Shown here: piece after piece, positions 62,435 through 64,000 of the stretch
How the letters are laid out: the number at the start of each line of letters is the position of its first letter
Position numbering within the stretch: position 1 is the first letter of the stretch
Assembly (NCBI RefSeq): GCF_001425485.1
Contig: NZ_LMQW01000048.1
Span: 62,001-126,000 of the forward strand
DNA from: Aureimonas sp. Leaf427
GTDB lineage: Bacteria; Pseudomonadota; Alphaproteobacteria; Rhizobiales; Rhizobiaceae
Reading direction: 5' to 3'
DNA: 64,000 nt
Program-made: the position numbers and the translations under genes
Notes under the pieces: model-generated
The model's database searches: none
What the model was told of the DNA's origin: nothing
Seen by the model: only the letters and a program-made list of their open reading frames with translations

Positions 62435-62583
62435 ATCCGTTGGAACCAGGAAGCGAAGGGGCCCCGATCCCGGCCTCGATCGCGATCCGGCACGACCTCG
62501 AACAGGAAGAAGGTCGAGCGGCGAGGTCCGCGAATGGTGAGCTCGGCCGGTCGAAACTCCTGCCGAAAAGGTTGCCAGCCTCC

Positions 62584-63621
62584 ATGATCCGCTTTCTCAA
62601 GCCGCTTCTTCTCGTGGCGTTTCTCGCCTCGGGCGCCTCCTCGACGGCCGCCGCCGCCGAGACCGTCGGCACAACGACCCTCGCCGTCGCATCGCCCGAG
62701 CGAGATCGTCCGCTCCAGGTGACGCTCTGGTATCCGGCCGGCGAGGGAGGGACGCTTCGTCGGATCGGCGCCAATCCGCTTTTCGTCGGAACGCAAGGTT
62801 TCGCCGACGCTCCGGTCGTGCCCGGCCGCCATCCGCTGATCGTGCTGTCGCATGGTTCGGGAGGACGTGCCGCCAATCTCGGCTGGCTCGCCGGTTCCCT
62901 CGCGGCGCGCGGCTTCGTCGTCGCGGCACCCGACCATCCGGGAACCACCGGTGGCGATTCCAGGCCGTCCGAGACGGTCAAGATCTGGGAGCGTCCGGCG
63001 GACCTGTCGGCCGTCGTGACCGGGCTGGAAGCGGACGAGGCCTGGGCGGGCGCCGTCGATCCCGGCCGGGTCGGGGCGGTCGGCTTCTCCCTCGGAGGTT
63101 TCAGCGTCCTTGCCCTCGCCGGTGCCAGGGCCGATGCGGCGGCCTATGCCGACTACTGCTCCGTCGATCGCGGCGCCATGTCCGACTGCGCCTGGTATGC
63201 GAGAGGCGGCGTCGATCTGCGGCGGCTCGACGGGAAACGGTTCGGCGGGTCGTTCGAGGACCCGCGCATCCGAACGGTCGTCGCCGTCGATCCGGCGCTC
63301 GCGCAGGCCTATCGGGCGGACAGCTTGAAAGGCATCGCGATTCCCGTTCATTTCCTCAATCTCGGCAAGGCCGGAACGACATGGCTCGGGGTCGAGGCCT
63401 CCGGCTTGGCGCCCCTCGTTCCCGGCGCCTCCCTCGATCGCATCGCCGATGCGGATCATTTCTCGTTCCTGGGCGAATGCCGAGCCGATGGCGCGGAAAT
63501 TCTCAGACGCGAGGGCGAGACCGACCCGCTCTGCGACGATGCCGGCGGTCGCTCCCGTCGCGACATTCACGATGACATCGCACGGCTTGTCGGCGATGCG
63601 CTGGCCCGGGATCTCGACTGA
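62584..63621 (+). CDS. Secreted alpha/beta hydrolase, dienelactone hydrolase-like
   Basis: A 345-residue exported hydrolase. Signal peptide to about residue 26 (TAAAAE). The fold landmarks are an oxyanion segment VLSHGSGGR (about 88-95) and the nucleophile elbow GFSLGG with Ser169; a His near the C-terminal IADADHFSF completes the triad. Family members cut esters or short peptides. Two Cys pairs suggest disulfides, fitting export. The ATG at 62584 directly precedes the signal peptide. Confidence 0.87.
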   Translation: MIRFLKPLLLVAFLASGASSTAAAAETVGTTTLAVASPERDRPLQVTLWYPAGEGGTLRRIGANPLFVGTQGFADAPVVPGRHPLIVLSHGSGGRAANLGWLAGSLAARGFVVAAPDHPGTTGGDSRPSETVKIWERPADLSAVVTGLEADEAWAGAVDPGRVGAVGFSLGGFSVLALAGARADAAAYADYCSVDRGAMSDCAWYARGGVDLRRLDGKRFGGSFEDPRIRTVVAVDPALAQAYRADSLKGIAIPVHFLNLGKAGTTWLGVEASGLAPLVPGASLDRIADADHFSFLGECRADGAEILRREGETDPLCDDAGGRSRRDIHDDIARLVGDALARDLD

Positions 63622-63630
63622 TCGTCCGTG

Positions 63631-63669
63631 CGCCCCTCCCGCGGACGGCCGTCCGTCGCGGGAGGGGCG
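63631..63669. terminator. 13-bp hairpin between hydrolase and argB
   Basis: CGCCCCTCCCGCG (63631-63643) and its perfect complement (63657-63669) around a 13-base loop that itself contains the palindrome GACGGCCGTC. It lies between two convergent genes and can stop both. There is no T-run. Confidence 0.75.
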
Positions 63670-63677
63670 AGAGCGGA

Positions 63678-64000
63678 TCAGGGAACGATCAGCGTTCCCG
63701 CGCCGTGCTCGGTCAGGAGTTCCAGGAGCACCGCGTGGCGGGTCTTGCCGTTGAGGATGACGACGCCGCCGACGCCGCGTTCGATCGCCTCGATGCAGGT
63801 CTCGACCTTCGGGATCATGCCGCCGGAGATCGTGCCGTCCTTGATGAGGGCGTGGGCCTGCGCGACCGAGAGCTCCTTGATGAGCTGGCCGGACTTGTCG
63901 AGGACGCCGGGAACGTCGGTGAGGAAGAGGAGCCGTGCGGCCTGCAGCGCGCCGGCGATGGCGCCGGCGAACGTGTCGGCATTGATGTTGTAGGTGTGGC
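63678..64000 (-). CDS. argB: Acetylglutamate kinase, cut by right edge (C-terminal end)
   Basis: The last 107 residues of the arginine-pathway kinase, reading leftward into the window. The visible part begins [20 protein letters not shown] (substrate-binding NINAD), continues [40 protein letters not shown] with the ATP-binding Lys, and ends [11 protein letters not shown]. These are all classic ArgB segments. The start lies beyond base 64000. Position next to the nucleotidase and dapD/dapE region matches gene order in related bacteria. Confidence 0.95.
   Translation of the reverse strand, partial: HTYNINADTFAGAIAGALQAARLLFLTDVPGVLDKSGQLIKELSVAQAHALIKDGTISGGMIPKVETCIEAIERGVGGVVILNGKTRHAVLLELLTEHGAGTLIVP

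Noticed and set aside
1-64000. Genomic island, prophage or tRNA-linked integration
   Set aside because: No integrase, transposase, phage gene, tRNA gene or attachment repeat was seen, and genes follow chromosomal order typical of related bacteria.

Overview
The window is GC-rich DNA, almost entirely coding, from an alphaproteobacterium, most likely of the order Hyphomicrobiales (Rhizobiales). The reasons are the rhizobial-type tad/cpa pilus locus, the rmuC / def-fmt-truA / dapE / dapD / argB gene order, the SRP RNA close to dnaX-ybaB-recR, and a palindromic element resembling the rhizobial intergenic mosaic elements (RIMEs). A genus cannot be assigned from the sequence alone; an Aurantimonadaceae-like relative is only a guess. 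No phage, plasmid, IS element, CRISPR array or tRNA gene was recognised.

Layout. 1-3808: nucleoside salvage (deoA, cut by the left edge; upp; deoB) with a membrane-anchored aspartic protease gene between deoA and upp. 3865-16661: a complete Tad/Flp pilus locus. Two TadE-like minor pilins and a small pilus N-domain protein read leftward. Three flp pilins and the prepilin peptidase cpaA, then cpaB-C-D-E-F-tadB-tadC, read rightward. tadD converges from the right across a 21-bp perfect hairpin. CtrA-like boxes precede flp1 and cpaB. 16790-21316: M17 aminopeptidase, MarR-type regulator, NlpC/P60 hydrolase, then an MFS exporter divergent from a SoxR-like MerR regulator.

21365-32601: one long leftward transcription unit with overlapping or closely spaced start and stop codons. 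It holds two peptide-binding proteins, permeases yejB and yejE, a PIN-type toxin-antitoxin pair, a His-rich cation efflux protein, yejF, a NUDIX hydrolase and ghrA. The toxin-antitoxin pair and metal exporter lie inside the peptide importer operon. 32870-34162: a two-haem cytochrome c with a very long Ala/Pro linker. 34388-37440: kdsB-pheA, facing nudC and a HIT gene. 37505-42017: SRP RNA, an ICMT-like methyltransferase, dnaX-ybaB-recR and a ParDE pair.

42025-48422: a MltB-like transglycosylase, a Tat-exported PhoX-type phosphatase, a secreted trypsin-like protease with a peptidoglycan-binding domain, and rmuC. 48566-56892: def-fmt-truA, an MFS transporter, a membrane protein, dapE, a transglycosylase lipoprotein and dapD, with a repeat-rich gap at 55606-56037. 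57032-64000: a LOG family protein, a small acidic protein, a pyrimidine 5'-nucleotidase, an EamA exporter, an MHS-type symporter, a membrane-anchored AraC regulator divergent from a secreted alpha/beta hydrolase, and the 3' end of argB at the right edge.

Most of this is recognisable chromosomal content. The points most worth following up are the RIME-like element whose edge supplies the tadB stop codon, the toxin-antitoxin pair plus metal exporter inside the yej operon, the two-haem cytochrome with its long linker, the SoxR-like regulator lacking two of the four cluster cysteines, and the perfect dyad over the promoter of the secreted protease.
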